Part shown: piece by piece, positions 44,377 to 54,184 of the stretch | Position numbering within the stretch: the stretch's first letter is position 1 | How the letters are laid out: every line of letters starts with the position of its first letter | Assembly: GCF_003058055.1 (NCBI RefSeq) | Contig: NZ_QBTZ01000001.1 | Location: forward strand, 1,428,501-1,492,500 | Direction of reading: 5' to 3' | Source: Acidovorax sp. 107 | GTDB taxonomy: Bacteria > Pseudomonadota > Gammaproteobacteria > Burkholderiales > Burkholderiaceae_C | Length of the DNA: 64,000 nt | Position numbers and translations under genes: made by a program | Notes under the pieces: model-generated | What the model saw: the letters and a program-made list of their open reading frames with translations, nothing else | The model's database searches: none | What the model was told of the DNA's origin: nothing

Positions 44377-45546
44377 ATGTCTTCTTCTCCCCCCGACCTC
44401 TCCTCTTCATTGCCTTCCCGCCAGCCATTGGCCGAGCGTCTGGTCGAGTGGCTGCGGCATTTCTGGCCCGCCCCGCTGGGCATCGATGGCCGGGAGCGCC
44501 TGCGCTTTGTGGTGGGGGCGGTGATGGGCATGCTGCTTACCGCGTGGCTCAGCCGCTGGTGGGCCCAGGGCAGTGGCTCCGGCCCGTGGATGGTGGCGTC
44601 GTTGGGGGCCAGTGCCGTGCTGGTGTTTGGCATGCCTTCCAGCCCTCTGGCCCAGCCCTGGCCCGTGCTTGGCGGCAGCACCCTGTCAGCATTGGTGGGT
44701 GCGGTCTGCTCGGCACTGATTCCAGACAAGGTTTTGGCGGGCGCCATTGCCGTGGGCCTGGCCATTGCGCTCATGGTGCCGCTGCGGTGCCTGCACCCGC
44801 CCGGGGGAGCCATGGCTTTGTACGTGGTGTTGACCTCGGGCGATGGGTGGCACCTGGCCGCATTCCCGGTGTTGTTCAACGTCGTGCTGTTGTTGATCGC
44901 TGCTGTGGTCTACAACGGGTTGACGGGCCGCCGCTACCCCCATCCTCAGCGCGTCGTTTCGCGGGTGGCAGCAAGCCAGGGGGCTTTCACCGCCTCGGAT
45001 GTGGACGCGGCACTGGCCCATTACAACCAGGTGCTCGACGTGAGCCGCGCGGACCTGGAGGGGCTGTTGCATCTGGCGGGACGTGCGGCGTTCCAGCGGA
45101 CGCTGGGAGAGCTGCGGTGCGCGGACATCATGTCCAGCCCGCCTCACGCCGTGGAGATGGGGGTGTCGCTCAAGGAGGCGTGGGCGCTGATGCGTTTGCA
45201 GCAGATCAAGGCACTGCCGGTGGTGGATACCCAGCGCCAGGTCATCGGGATCGTGACAGTGGCCGACTTCATGCGGCTGGCCAACCTCGATACCCACGAA
45301 GGGCTGGGGCAGCGGTTGCGCACGCTGGTCATGGGGCGTGGCGGGCAACCGCAGGCCGTGGGCGAGATCATGTCCCACCCGGTCCAGGTGGCGCGCGCCA
45401 CGCAGCATGCGATGGACCTGGTGCCCCTTTTCTCGCAGGGCGGCCACCATCACATTCCCATCGTGGATGACGTGGACCACCTCGTGGGCATCATCACCCA
45501 GACCGACCTGGTGCGCACCCTAGCCACTGCAGTGCAAGGCCGATAG
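44377..45546 (+). CDS. HPP-family membrane protein with tandem CBS domains
   Basis: This 389-residue protein has an N-terminal HPP domain of four to five helices (RFVVGAVMGMLLTAWL; PWMVASLGASAVLVFGMP; LRCLHPPGGAMALYVVL, which contains the HPP motif) at about 40-180. Two CBS domains follow at about 250-385 (DIMSSPPHAVEMGVSLKEAWALM...IGIVTVADFMRLA; EIMSHPVQVARATQHAMDLVPL...LVGIITQTDLVRTL). HPP proteins are putative nitrite or anion transporters in chloroplasts and cyanobacteria, and CBS domains sense adenine nucleotides. The substrate is unknown. The frame at 44377 is preferred over an overlapping longer frame, which lacks membrane helices. Confidence 0.88.
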   Translation: MSSSPPDLSSSLPSRQPLAERLVEWLRHFWPAPLGIDGRERLRFVVGAVMGMLLTAWLSRWWAQGSGSGPWMVASLGASAVLVFGMPSSPLAQPWPVLGGSTLSALVGAVCSALIPDKVLAGAIAVGLAIALMVPLRCLHPPGGAMALYVVLTSGDGWHLAAFPVLFNVVLLLIAAVVYNGLTGRRYPHPQRVVSRVAASQGAFTASDVDAALAHYNQVLDVSRADLEGLLHLAGRAAFQRTLGELRCADIMSSPPHAVEMGVSLKEAWALMRLQQIKALPVVDTQRQVIGIVTVADFMRLANLDTHEGLGQRLRTLVMGRGGQPQAVGEIMSHPVQVARATQHAMDLVPLFSQGGHHHIPIVDDVDHLVGIITQTDLVRTLATAVQGR

Positions 45547-45836
45547 TGGGCGGCAGGTGTGACGCAGCGCCCGCGCCACAGAGCACACCGTGCGCCCATA
45601 GGCAAAACAATGCGTGTCGCGGTACAATTGACAGGCTTTGCACAGCGCTGACGCCTGTTCATTGAAGCCGTCTCCCCGGCCCTCTGCCTGATCTGCGCCC
45701 TGGGTGCAGCCGACTCCCACCGCCCGCCATGCACCGTGTGTCGAGTTTCGACAACACTGCAGCTGCCGTGGTGAACGCAAAAATCCCGCTCAGGCGCCGA
45801 CCACAGAACATTTGCTTAGAAGAGATAGAGAAACAC

Positions 45837-46088
45837 ATGGCCAAAGAAGAACTCATTGAAATGCAGGGCTCCGTCACGGAAGTCTTGCCTGACTCGCGCT
45901 TTCGCGTCACGCTGGACAACGGTCACCAACTGATTGCCTACACCGGCGGCAAGATGCGCAAGCACCACATCCGCATCCTGGCGGGTGACAAGGTGTCGCT
46001 CGAGATGTCGCCTTACGATCTGACCAAAGGCCGCATCACGTTCCGTCATCTGGCCGGTCGCGGCCCTGGTCCGTCGTCCAGCCGCTGA
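45837..46088 (+). CDS. infA: Translation initiation factor IF-1
   Basis: This 83-residue S1-fold protein has [71 protein letters not shown]. It is longer than the 72-residue standard by a Gly/Pro/Ser-rich tail. The stand-alone location and acidic start resemble the second IF-1 copy often seen in Burkholderiales outside the ribosomal operon. The ATG at 45837 follows an AGAAGAGATAGAG site. IF-1 binds the 30S A site during initiation. Confidence 0.95.
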   Translation: MAKEELIEMQGSVTEVLPDSRFRVTLDNGHQLIAYTGGKMRKHHIRILAGDKVSLEMSPYDLTKGRITFRHLAGRGPGPSSSR

Positions 46089-46273
46089 TCCCTTCTTTCT
46101 CGGTCCGTGGCAGACCGAGGAAGGTGTTTGATTTTTCTGGTTCGTCTCTTGTCACGTCGCAGCCCTTGGGCTGTCTCCCTGTCATCGCTTCGCCTCGCCA
46201 CTTTCTAAAAAAAGTCAAAAAAGCGGGCGTTGAACCAAAAACAGGGGATTTGGCGGGTTAGAATACGAGCTGT

Positions 46274-46350
46274 CGGAGCGTAGCGCAGCCTGGTAGCGCA
46301 TCTGCTTTGGGAGCAGAGGGTCGCGAGTTCGAATCCCGCCGCTCCGACCA
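46274..46350 (+). tRNA. tRNA-Pro (anticodon TGG)
   Basis: The acceptor CGGAGCG pairs with CGCTCCG, followed by encoded ACCA. The D arm contains AGCGCAGCCTGGTAGCGC. The anticodon stem TCTGC/GCAGA has the loop TTTGGGA, giving TGG, and the T arm is GTTCGAATC. Total 77 nt. Confidence 0.96.
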
Positions 46351-46357
46351 ATGTTTG

Positions 46358-46393
46358 AAGGCCTTGCAGCACATGCTGCAAGGCCTTTTTTCT
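46358..46393 (+). terminator. Terminator after tRNA-Pro
   Basis: AAGGCCTTGCAGC-ACAT-GCTGCAAGGCCTT, a perfect 13-bp stem, followed by T6. Confidence 0.92.
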
Positions 46394-46571
46394 TGCCCGT
46401 CCGTGCCTTGCACATGGTGCGGCCAAGCCTCGCCTTCGTCGGGCCAACGGCATGCGCAGCAGTCCATTCCGGCAGGCTCGTGGAATCTACGTACCATTGG
46501 GTTCATCGTTGGTGGGCGTTTGTCCGCTTCGATCCTGCCGTGTGCCATGCACGGTGCTTGCTGGTATCGCC

Positions 46572-47369
46572 ATGACATTCTCCGCACCTCCTGCAGCCAT
46601 CTCTGCGCCGTCACCGCCCTCCAAAGCGCTGGCATTGCCCGCGGCGCACCGTTACGACGCAGTCGATGCCCTGCGGGGGCTGGCCATGGTGTGGATGACG
46701 GTGTTCCACTTTTGTTTTGATCTGAGCCACTTTGGCCTGTGGCCGCAGAACTTCCGCGTGGATCCCTTCTGGACCACACAGCGCACTGTCATCGTGAGTC
46801 TGTTCCTGTTCTGTGCGGGGCTGGGTCAGGCCATTGCCTTGCACCAGGGGCAGGGCTGGCGCCGGTTTGGGCGCCGCTGGGTGCAGATTGCCGGGTGTGC
46901 GCTGCTGGTATCTGCCGGGTCGTTGGTGATGTTTCCGGCAAGCTTCATCTACTTCGGTGTGCTGCACGGCATGGCGGTGATGTTGCTCGTTGCGCGATGT
47001 ACCGCTGGTTGGGGGCGCTGGCTCTGGCTGACCGGGCTGGTGGCCATGGCCTTGCCGTGGGCGGCGCAGCAGCTTCTGACGGGGATATGGGCAGATGCCG
47101 CGCCCTGGTTCAACGGGCGGGCTTTGAATTGGCTGGGGCTGGTGTCCCGCAAACCGTTCACGGAAGACTATGTGCCGGTGCTGCCTTGGTTGGGCGTGCT
47201 CTGGTGGGGGCTCGCCGCGGGGCAATGGGCGACGCGTGCACACAAGAGTTGGCTGCAATGGCGGTTACCCGCCGGACTCACTCTCCTGGCGACGCTGGGG
47301 CGGTGGAGCCTGAGCTACTACATGGTCCACCAGCCGGTGATGATTGGCCTGCTGATGGCTGTGGTGTGA
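46572..47369 (+). CDS. Heparan-alpha-glucosaminide N-acetyltransferase-like membrane protein (DUF1624)
   Basis: This 265-residue inner-membrane protein has about seven helices. The start RYDAVDALRGLAMVWMTVFHFCFDLSHFGL carries the catalytic-type R-G-x-x-M-x-x-x-H-x-x-F-D pattern of the DUF1624/YeiB-like acyltransferase group. Later VLPWLGVLWWGLAAG and GRWSLSYYMVHQPVMIG fit the same family. The ATG at 46572 is chosen because it begins shortly before the conserved domain. The acceptor substrate is unknown; bacterial members are poorly studied. Confidence 0.85.
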   Translation: MTFSAPPAAISAPSPPSKALALPAAHRYDAVDALRGLAMVWMTVFHFCFDLSHFGLWPQNFRVDPFWTTQRTVIVSLFLFCAGLGQAIALHQGQGWRRFGRRWVQIAGCALLVSAGSLVMFPASFIYFGVLHGMAVMLLVARCTAGWGRWLWLTGLVAMALPWAAQQLLTGIWADAAPWFNGRALNWLGLVSRKPFTEDYVPVLPWLGVLWWGLAAGQWATRAHKSWLQWRLPAGLTLLATLGRWSLSYYMVHQPVMIGLLMAVV

Positions 47370-47430
47370 GTAATGGGGCGGACTTGAGCCTTGTTGATCC
47401 AGGGGGCATTGCGACACAGCCCAAGCCCAT

Positions 47431-47461
47431 AAAAAAACGCGACCGAGGTCGCGTTTTTTGT
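47431..47461. terminator. Bidirectional terminator between convergent genes
   Basis: AAAACGCGAC-CGAG-GTCGCGTTTT, flanked by A-run and T-run, serves both the acyltransferase-like gene and the parvulin gene. Confidence 0.88.
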
Positions 47462-47488
47462 TGCCAGAACGACTGAGTTCCCGTTGGC

Positions 47489-48274
47489 TTATTCCACTTT
47501 GGCCTTGGCGCGCAGGTCTTCCTGGAACTTGGCCAGCTTTTGCTGTTGCAGCTGCTGTGCCACTTGTGGCTTGACTTCTTCAAGCTTGGGCAGCTCGGCC
47601 TGGCGCACATCGTCCAGGCGGATGATGTGCCAGCCAAACTGGCTCTTCACGGGCGTTTCGGTCATCTTGCCCTTTTCGAGCTTGACCAGCGCTTCGGTGA
47701 ACTCGCTCACGTAGCTCGATGGGTTGGCCCAGTCGAGATCGCCACCCTTGGCGCCGGAGCCTGGGTCCTTGGATTGCTTCTTGGCGATGTCTTCAAACTT
47801 CGCGCCCTTCTTGATGGACGCGATGATGGCCTTGGCGTCGGCCTCTTTCTCCACCAGGATGTGGCGGGCCTTGTATTCCTTGCCGCTGTTGGCGGCCACG
47901 AACTTGTCGTATTCGGCCTGGATTTCAGCGTCGGTGACGGGGTTTGTCTTCTGGAAGTCGGCGAACAATTCGCGGATCAGAATGGCCTGGCGGGCCAGTT
48001 CCAGTTGGGACTTGTAGTCGGCCGAGGTTTCCAGGCCGCGTTTTTGGGCTTCCTGCATGAAGATTTCACGGGCGATGACTTCTTCCTTGATCTGGCCTTC
48101 GATGTCGGGCGTCACGGGGCGGCCCGAGCGTTCGACCTGCTGCTTGAGCGCTTCGACACGCTCCTTAGGAACTGCCTTGCCGTTGACGATGGCGACATTC
48201 TGGGCGGAAACGGGCAGGGCCAACGTGCCCAGCACGGCAGCGGCCACGAGGCCGGACAGGAGCTGTTTCTTCAT
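47489..48274 (-). CDS. Periplasmic parvulin-type peptidyl-prolyl isomerase
   Basis: This 261-residue foldase has a signal peptide (MKKQLLSGLVAAAVLGTLALPVSAQ). An N-terminal helical chaperone-like part follows (KERVEALKQQVERSGRPVTPDIEGQIKEEVIAREIF), then a PpiC rotamase domain at about 130-225 (EYKARHILVEKEADAKAIIASIKKGAKFEDIAKKQSKDPGSGAKGGDLDW...GWHIIRLDDVR). It assists folding of secreted and outer-membrane proteins, similar to PrsA/SurA and Bordetella Par27. bolA lies upstream on the same strand. Confidence 0.93.
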   Translation of the reverse strand: MKKQLLSGLVAAAVLGTLALPVSAQNVAIVNGKAVPKERVEALKQQVERSGRPVTPDIEGQIKEEVIAREIFMQEAQKRGLETSADYKSQLELARQAILIRELFADFQKTNPVTDAEIQAEYDKFVAANSGKEYKARHILVEKEADAKAIIASIKKGAKFEDIAKKQSKDPGSGAKGGDLDWANPSSYVSEFTEALVKLEKGKMTETPVKSQFGWHIIRLDDVRQAELPKLEEVKPQVAQQLQQQKLAKFQEDLRAKAKVE

Positions 48275-48340
48275 GCGGAATCCAAAAAAATGAGGGTTGT
48301 TTGCCAGCTGAAATCCGGCAGGTATTGACTTGGGGCCGGC

Positions 48341-48601
48341 TCAGAGAACTTCAATGGCGAGGGCGTGAACGCCTTGGTCAATAAATTCTTGCAGCGCATC
48401 ATACACAAGGCGGTGTTGGGCCACGCGGGTGCGTCCTGTAAAGAAAGGTGACGCGATCCGCACCCGAAAATGGGTGCCAAATCCGGTGCCGTTGGCACCT
48501 GCATGGCCGGCGTGGGCCGCGCTTTCATCCACCACTTCCAGGTGGCTGGGGGTGAGGCGGTCGGCCAGGGTCTGGTGCATCTGATCAGCAAGGGTAGTCA
48601 T
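48341..48601 (-). CDS. bolA: BolA-family protein
   Basis: This 86-residue protein has the BolA fold signature: LTPSHLEVVDESAAHAGHAG...GTHFRVRIASPFFTGRTRVAQHRLVYDAL. The invariant His and the FxGxxxVxxHRxVYxxL stretch are present. BolA proteins partner monothiol glutaredoxins in iron-sulfur handling and affect cell shape. It is preceded by yciB by 15 bp and followed by the parvulin gene, forming a yciB-bolA-ppi group as in other Burkholderiales. Confidence 0.92.
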   Translation of the reverse strand: MTTLADQMHQTLADRLTPSHLEVVDESAAHAGHAGANGTGFGTHFRVRIASPFFTGRTRVAQHRLVYDALQEFIDQGVHALAIEVL

Positions 48602-48616
48602 GGGCTTCGCGCTCGT

Positions 48617-49156
48617 TCAGGTAGTGGGCTCGTCGCCCTTGAGGTGGGGGGCGATGTAGATGCCCTGGGCCACCAGGAAGACCAGCGGAAACGCATAGCC
48701 CCAGAGCTTGAAGTCCACCCAGGCCTCGGTGCTGAAGTTCATCACCACGTAGGCGTTGATGGCCGACATGAAGGCACAGTAGATGATCCAGGCCACGTTC
48801 AGGCGCTGCCAGACGGTGTCGGGCAGATCGAGCTGGCTGCCCAGCAGCATCTTGAGAAAGTTCTTCTTGAGCGCCCACAGCGCCACCGCCAGGGCAATGG
48901 ACATCGCGCCGTACAGCACGGTGGGTTTCCACTTGATGAACCGGTCGTCCTGTAGCACCAGCGTGAGCGTGCCAAACAGCAGGATCAGCACCAGGGTGAC
49001 CTTGTGCATGGTCTGCAGGCGCCGGTCGATGGCATAGATGATGGCCATCTGCAAGGCCGTGGCCGCCATGAGCACGGCGGTGCCTACGTAGATGCCGTAG
49101 AACTTGTAGGCCCCGAAGAACAGCAGGATGGGGAAAAAGTCGATCAGGATTTTCAT
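48617..49156 (-). CDS. yciB: Inner-membrane septation protein A (YciB family)
   Basis: This 179-residue protein has five predicted membrane helices and begins [30 protein letters not shown], with the family segments [15 protein letters not shown] and [23 protein letters not shown]. YciB/IspA proteins take part in envelope synthesis and septation, and their loss affects cell division in Shigella and E. coli. It sits between msrB and bolA on the same strand. Confidence 0.94.
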   Translation of the reverse strand: MKILIDFFPILLFFGAYKFYGIYVGTAVLMAATALQMAIIYAIDRRLQTMHKVTLVLILLFGTLTLVLQDDRFIKWKPTVLYGAMSIALAVALWALKKNFLKMLLGSQLDLPDTVWQRLNVAWIIYCAFMSAINAYVVMNFSTEAWVDFKLWGYAFPLVFLVAQGIYIAPHLKGDEPTT

Positions 49157-49180
49157 GGAGTCAGCAAGGAGTCCCGGGCT

Positions 49181-49594
49181 TCAGCGGTCGCCGGACTCGA
49201 AGTCCAGCGATGCCGAGTTCATGCAATACCGCAGCCCCGTGGGCGCTGGGCCGTCTTCAAACACATGGCCCAGGTGCGCCCCGCATTGTGCACACACCGT
49301 TTCGGTGCGGACCATGCCATGACTGCGGTCCACGATTTCTGTGATGGCGCCGGGGATGGCTTCGGAAAAGCTGGGCCAGCCGCAACCCGCATCGAATTTG
49401 GTGACCGAGTCGAAAAGTTTGGCGCCGCAGCAGATGCAGTGGTAGCTGCCGTCAGCCCAGTGGGCTTCGTACTTGCCGGTGAAAGGACGCTCGGTGGCGG
49501 CATGGCGCGTGACCTGGAAGGCCACGGGCTCGGCGCCTTTCTCGCGCAGCACGGCTTGCCATTCGGTGTCTGTCTTCTGGATGGGATGGGTCAT
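49181..49594 (-). CDS. msrB: Peptide-methionine (R)-S-oxide reductase
   Basis: This 137-residue MsrB repairs methionine-R-sulfoxide. The zinc ligands are Cys53/Cys56 (CICC) and Cys101/Cys104 (CAQC). The catalytic Cys124 is in [10 protein letters not shown], and a candidate resolving Cys71 is in [15 protein letters not shown] is the family core. The start overlaps the selO stop by ATGA, so the two are co-translated, a pairing that joins protein AMPylation to oxidative-damage repair. Confidence 0.95.
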   Translation of the reverse strand: MTHPIQKTDTEWQAVLREKGAEPVAFQVTRHAATERPFTGKYEAHWADGSYHCICCGAKLFDSVTKFDAGCGWPSFSEAIPGAITEIVDRSHGMVRTETVCAQCGAHLGHVFEDGPAPTGLRYCMNSASLDFESGDR

Positions 49595-51072
49595 GATGAG
49601 CAGCTGATCTCGATGGAAGACGCCCAGTCGGGCGGGAAGGCGGCGTAGGCGTCATGCCTCGGGTGCTCGTCAAACGGGCGCTCCAGCAGCCGCTGCAGGG
49701 TTTGGAGTTCGCCAAAGTCGCCAAGTTTCGCCGCACGGATCGCCTGTTCGCCCAGGTGGTTGCGCAGCACGAACTTGGGATTAGTTTTGAGCATCAAATC
49801 GGCTTGATGCGCTACATCCATATACCTCGAATGCTCTGAATATAGTAGCAACCATTGGTCAAGGCCTGCGCGGTCCGCAAACAGGTCGCGCACGGGCTCC
49901 ATGTCTTGTGTGCCCACGGCGTGCGACAGGCGGCGCCAGAAGATGGGGTAGTCCACCCCGTTCTGGGCCAGCAGCAGCAAGATGCCGTCGATGAGTGCAC
50001 CATCGCCATCGCTGGCCTCCACCAACCCCAGCTTGGCGCGCATTTGGGCCATGAAGGCTTCTGGGAAAACCGTCTTGTAGGACTCCAGCGCCTGTTTCGC
50101 CAGCTCTTGGTCGCCGATCAGGGGCAGCAGCGCCTGGGCCAGGCAAAACAGGTTCCAGTACGCCACATTGGGCTGGCGGTTGTAGGCGTAGCGGCCTTGC
50201 GAGTCGCTGTGGTTGCACACGTGGCCGGGCACAAAAGCATCCAGAAACTGGAAGGGTCCGTAGTCAATCGTCAGGCCCAGGATGCTCATGTTGTCGGTGT
50301 TCATCACCCCGTGGCAAAAGCCCACGGCCTGCCATTGCGCCATGAGCCGCGCGGTGCGCTCGCTCACGGCCTGCAGCAGGGCGGCGTAGGGGTTGCCCGC
50401 GAGGTCCTCGCCGTCCCGGCATTCGGGGTAGTAGCGGTCAATGACATAGTCGGCCAGTGTTTGCAGCGCGGCCTCCTGGCCGTTGGCAGCAAAGTGCTCA
50501 AAGTGGCCAAAACGTACAAAGCTCGGGGCCACGCGGGTGACGACGGCAGCGGTTTCGACCTCCTCGCGGCGCACCGGCCCGGGGGAGCCGGTGATGCACA
50601 GCGCGCGCGAGGTCGGCACACCCAGGCCGTGCATGGCTTCGCTGCACAAAAACTCGCGGATGCTGGAGCGCAGCACCGCACGGCCATCGCCCATGCGTGA
50701 GTAGGGCGTGCGGCCTGCGCCCTTGAGCTGGACCTCCCACCCCGTGGCCGTCTCCCCGAGCAGGATGGCGCGCCCATCGCCCAGCTGACCGGCCCAGACG
50801 CCAAACTGGTGCCCGCTGTACACGCTGGCCAGGGGGCGGGAACCTGCCATCAGGCGGTTGCCGGTGAAGGCCTGCAGGGCCTCGTCGCTGCACAGGGCGG
50901 ACTCATCCAGCCCCAGCAGTTGCGCTACGGCGGGGCTGGTCCCTACCCAATGGGGCGAGGGCAGGGGGGTGGGGCGCAGTTCGGTGAAAAAGTCGGGGCC
51001 CAGCGCGGCAAAGCCGTGGTCCCAGGCCAGGCCAAGGTCGGTACGGGCGTCGCTGTCGGCAGTCAGGGTCAT
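49591..51072 (-). CDS. selO: Protein adenylyltransferase SelO (YdiU family)
   Basis: This 493-residue pseudokinase-fold AMPylase transfers AMP to redox-related proteins. Visible motifs are [70 protein letters not shown] (active-site Asn and Asp) and [10 protein letters not shown]. The ATG at 51072 is chosen because upstream in-frame residues are shadow of the AraC region. A segment [24 protein letters not shown] near residue 415 is unusual, and its DNA resembles a dispersed palindromic repeat. It overlaps msrB downstream. Confidence 0.93.
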   Translation of the reverse strand: MTLTADSDARTDLGLAWDHGFAALGPDFFTELRPTPLPSPHWVGTSPAVAQLLGLDESALCSDEALQAFTGNRLMAGSRPLASVYSGHQFGVWAGQLGDGRAILLGETATGWEVQLKGAGRTPYSRMGDGRAVLRSSIREFLCSEAMHGLGVPTSRALCITGSPGPVRREEVETAAVVTRVAPSFVRFGHFEHFAANGQEAALQTLADYVIDRYYPECRDGEDLAGNPYAALLQAVSERTARLMAQWQAVGFCHGVMNTDNMSILGLTIDYGPFQFLDAFVPGHVCNHSDSQGRYAYNRQPNVAYWNLFCLAQALLPLIGDQELAKQALESYKTVFPEAFMAQMRAKLGLVEASDGDGALIDGILLLLAQNGVDYPIFWRRLSHAVGTQDMEPVRDLFADRAGLDQWLLLYSEHSRYMDVAHQADLMLKTNPKFVLRNHLGEQAIRAAKLGDFGELQTLQRLLERPFDEHPRHDAYAAFPPDWASSIEISCSS

Positions 51073-51151
51073 GGGCTGGATTGTCTCGCAGGCCGGATGC
51101 CCCGGCGCCCACAGGGCCATGGCAGGGTGTGGCGGGTCGACACTGCAACCG

Positions 51152-52219
51152 CTATAGCGACGCTGCTGCGGCCAGTAAGACCGGGCCCGGTGCAGGCTGC
51201 AGCAACTGCTGGCGGTACTGGCCTGGCGGCATGCCGAACCAGCGTTTGCAGGCCCTGAAGAGGTTGCTCTGGTCGCTGAACCCCAGTTGGTCTGCCACTT
51301 CGGCCAGGCTGCGGCGCGGGTCGGCCAGGTACTGGCGGGCCAGCTCGCTGCGGGTGTCATCCAGCAGTTGCTGAAAACTCACCGACTCTGCCTGCAGCCG
51401 GCGCTGCAGGGTGCGGTCGGTCAGGTGCAGGCGTGCCGCCACGTCCTCACGGCGCGGTTCACCAAGGTGCAGCATGCGTGATATTTCGGTGCGCACCTTG
51501 GCGCTGACCAGCGACTGGCCCAGCGGGCCCAACTGCCCCAGCTCGGCCTCCACCAGTTGTTCGTGCAGCGCCCACAGGCTGGGGTTGTGGGTGGGAATGG
51601 GTTGCAGCAGGTCGGCTTCGGCCATCAGAAAGCGGTTCACCGGCTGGCCAAAACGGGGCGGCACACCAAACGCGGCGCGGTGGCACGCGTCGTCGGTCGG
51701 CGCTGGGGTGACCAGCTCCACCGCCAGGGGTGTGAGGTCGCGCCGCGTGAGCCAGTCGCACAGCGTGATGAGGGTCAGCGCCGCAAATTCCACGCGCTGG
51801 CGAGGAATGGGACGCGACGCGCCGATGTGGTTGACCACCAACCAGTAGCCGCGCGGGTCCCGCTCCATTGAGAACGTGGTGGCGTCCGAGATCAGCGCCA
51901 TGTGCCGGTCCAGGTGCTTGAACCCTTCGAGGAGATTGGGGCCCGAGGCCAGAGCGTGGCCCACCAGGTCCAGCTTGCCGTAGCGCGCGGCCAGTTGGCG
52001 GTCCAGGCCCAGCCCCGGGCGGTCGTAGTGCTGGGCTGCTGCCTCCCACAAGCGGCTGACGCGGTCCACATCCACGCGGGTGTGGGGGTGCTGCAGGCTC
52101 TCCAGATCGATGTCGGCTTGCGCGCACAGGGCTTGCACCGGCAAGCCTTCGGCCGCAAACAGCTCGGCAATGCCGCGCACCCAGGCGGCAGAGCTGGTGC
52201 GCTGCGGCAGCGGGTTCAT
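51152..52219 (-). CDS. AraC-family transcriptional regulator
   Basis: This 355-residue regulator has an N-terminal arabinose-binding-type (OruR/ArgR-like) domain and a C-terminal double helix-turn-helix: [42 protein letters not shown] and [34 protein letters not shown]. The ATG at 52219 is preferred over TTG at 52225. It is divergent from the carboxylesterase gene, with 185 bp between starts, so it probably regulates that gene. Confidence 0.92.
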   Translation of the reverse strand: MNPLPQRTSSAAWVRGIAELFAAEGLPVQALCAQADIDLESLQHPHTRVDVDRVSRLWEAAAQHYDRPGLGLDRQLAARYGKLDLVGHALASGPNLLEGFKHLDRHMALISDATTFSMERDPRGYWLVVNHIGASRPIPRQRVEFAALTLITLCDWLTRRDLTPLAVELVTPAPTDDACHRAAFGVPPRFGQPVNRFLMAEADLLQPIPTHNPSLWALHEQLVEAELGQLGPLGQSLVSAKVRTEISRMLHLGEPRREDVAARLHLTDRTLQRRLQAESVSFQQLLDDTRSELARQYLADPRRSLAEVADQLGFSDQSNLFRACKRWFGMPPGQYRQQLLQPAPGPVLLAAAASL

Positions 52220-52404
52220 GGGCAAGCCCCTGCCTCAGGGTTTACGCGCGGGTGGTGTTCTGAAGTCACTGTTTTGGTGTGGTTGCGATAGTGGGTTGTG
52301 GGCCTGGCGTTTCCACAATCGGCGCCGAGGTCGGGCCCTGCCGCGAGTGTGATGCGTTCTGCAGGCCCGCCCCATTCCTGAAAACCCCGAAGGAGACAAA
52401 CAAC

Positions 52405-54138
52405 ATGGCCTATTTTGCAAAGAGCCTGCGCTGGGGCGCAGCCTGTCTCGCCGCTGTAATGACCACGGCGTGTGGTGGCTCTGGCGGTACGCCGCCCGAA
52501 CTGCGCGAAACCCGCTACGGTATGGTGCGCGGCACGGACGACAGCGCCACCAGCGGCACTTATGCGTGGAAGGGAGTTCCCTACGCACAACCCCCCGTGG
52601 GGGCCCTGCGCTGGCAACCGCCTGCAGAGCCTGCCGCCTGGACGGGCGAACGCAGCGCCAGCCGCTTTGGCAGCGCCTGCCTGCAGATGGGCCGCATTTA
52701 CGGACCCGGGGCCAACAACCGCTTTGACGACACGATTGGCCAGACGCTGAATACTCCACTGGGCAGCGAAGACTGCCTGACCCTCAACATCTGGCGCCCA
52801 GCCAACGCGCAGGACAACCTGCCGGTGCTGGTCTTCATCCACGGCGGCAGTGCCATCTCGGGCTACACCGCCGACCCGGTGTACGACGGCGCGGCGCTGG
52901 CCAAGTCGGCCAATGCCATCGTGGTCACGGCCAACTACCGGCTTGATGTGCTGGGGTATCTGCAGTTGCCCGCCCTGCATGTGGGCAACAACGGCAGTGG
53001 AGGCAACGCGGGCAGCAGTGCCTATACCGGCAACTATGCGTTGCTGGACGTGGTGCAGGCGCTCCGGTTCGTGCAGGGCAACATCGCCCGGTTTGGCGGC
53101 AATGCGGGCAACGTCACGTTGATGGGGCAGTCGGCTGGGGCCATCAATGCCCTGGCGCTGCTGACGGCGCCGCAGGCCAGCGGTTTGTTCCACAAACTGG
53201 TGCCGATCAGTGGGGGGATCTCCCTGGCAACCAACTTGCCCGCCGGGTCCATTCCCACGCTGAACCCGGTCGCCCGCTACGCCACACAGGCCAGCCAGCT
53301 GCTGGCGCACCTGGCCGTGGCCGATGGCCTGGCGCCCGCATTGCCAGAAGCCCAGGCCCTGGTGGCCGGCTGGACCCCTGCACAGGTGGCCAGCTACCTG
53401 CGCGGCAAGGATGCGCGCGTCATCCTGCAGACGGTGCTGGCGAAGGGGCTGACAGGCTCCGGCCCCATCCCGGACGGTGTGGTGGTGCCGGCCGACCCCA
53501 TCGCTGACATTGGGGCTGGGCGCTATCAGAAGGTGCCCGTGCTGTCCGGCTACACCGCCGAGGAGGGCAAGCTGTTTGCCCCCTTCCTGGTGCTGCTGGG
53601 CGGCAAGCCTGGCATGAAGATCAGCGATGCCGACCGCTTTGCGATGATGCAGCGCTTTGACCCCGATGCGCCCGCCACCCTGACGGCGGCGGACATTCTG
53701 GATGCGTCCTACCTGCCGGTGACAGCCCCCGGCACGGGCTACAACGCACGCACCCAACTACTGGGCAACGTGTTTATTGGCGCCAGCCGCGACAACCTGC
53801 TGAACGCCCTGCGCAGCCAGCAGGGCAATGTGTGGAACTACCAGTTCAACTGGGCCCAGCAGCCTGCGCCGTGGAACGATGTGTACGGCGCGGCCCATGC
53901 GTTCGACCTGCCGTTTGTGTTTGGCAACTTCGGTCCCTCGGTGTTTGCGAAGGCGACCAACAGCACCGCCAACCAGCCGGGGCGCCTGGCCTTGTCGCGG
54001 GCCATGATGGACAGCCTGCGGGCGTTTGTGCACACCGGTGATCCCAACAACGCCACGCTCAGCCAGACCTGGCAGCCCTGGCCCCGCAAGTTCATCTTTG
54101 ACGCGGACCAGAAGGCGGTGCGCCTGAGCGTGCAATGA
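52405..54138 (+). CDS. Type-B carboxylesterase/lipase, lipoprotein
   Basis: This 577-residue alpha/beta hydrolase has a lipoprotein signal (lipobox TTAC, Cys23). Family features are YAWKGVPYAQPPVGALRWQPP, SEDCLTLNIW, PVLVFIHGGSAISG (oxyanion hole) and the nucleophile Ser243 in LMGQSAGAIN. FVHTGDPN near the end is typical of the family and precedes the C-terminal region. AAGGAGAC precedes the ATG at 52405. It would hydrolyse an ester at the cell envelope; the substrate is unknown. The divergent AraC gene is the likely regulator. Confidence 0.92.
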   Translation: MAYFAKSLRWGAACLAAVMTTACGGSGGTPPELRETRYGMVRGTDDSATSGTYAWKGVPYAQPPVGALRWQPPAEPAAWTGERSASRFGSACLQMGRIYGPGANNRFDDTIGQTLNTPLGSEDCLTLNIWRPANAQDNLPVLVFIHGGSAISGYTADPVYDGAALAKSANAIVVTANYRLDVLGYLQLPALHVGNNGSGGNAGSSAYTGNYALLDVVQALRFVQGNIARFGGNAGNVTLMGQSAGAINALALLTAPQASGLFHKLVPISGGISLATNLPAGSIPTLNPVARYATQASQLLAHLAVADGLAPALPEAQALVAGWTPAQVASYLRGKDARVILQTVLAKGLTGSGPIPDGVVVPADPIADIGAGRYQKVPVLSGYTAEEGKLFAPFLVLLGGKPGMKISDADRFAMMQRFDPDAPATLTAADILDASYLPVTAPGTGYNARTQLLGNVFIGASRDNLLNALRSQQGNVWNYQFNWAQQPAPWNDVYGAAHAFDLPFVFGNFGPSVFAKATNSTANQPGRLALSRAMMDSLRAFVHTGDPNNATLSQTWQPWPRKFIFDADQKAVRLSVQ

Positions 54139-54184
54139 CCCTCGCGTTGCAGATGTCGCACAGCCCTTGGCTGAATGCGGTTGT

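Noticed and set aside
44190..45470. 426-codon frame overlapping the HPP-CBS gene
   Set aside because: Low-complexity Arg/Gly/Ala translation without domains; the 44377 frame encodes clear HPP and CBS motifs.
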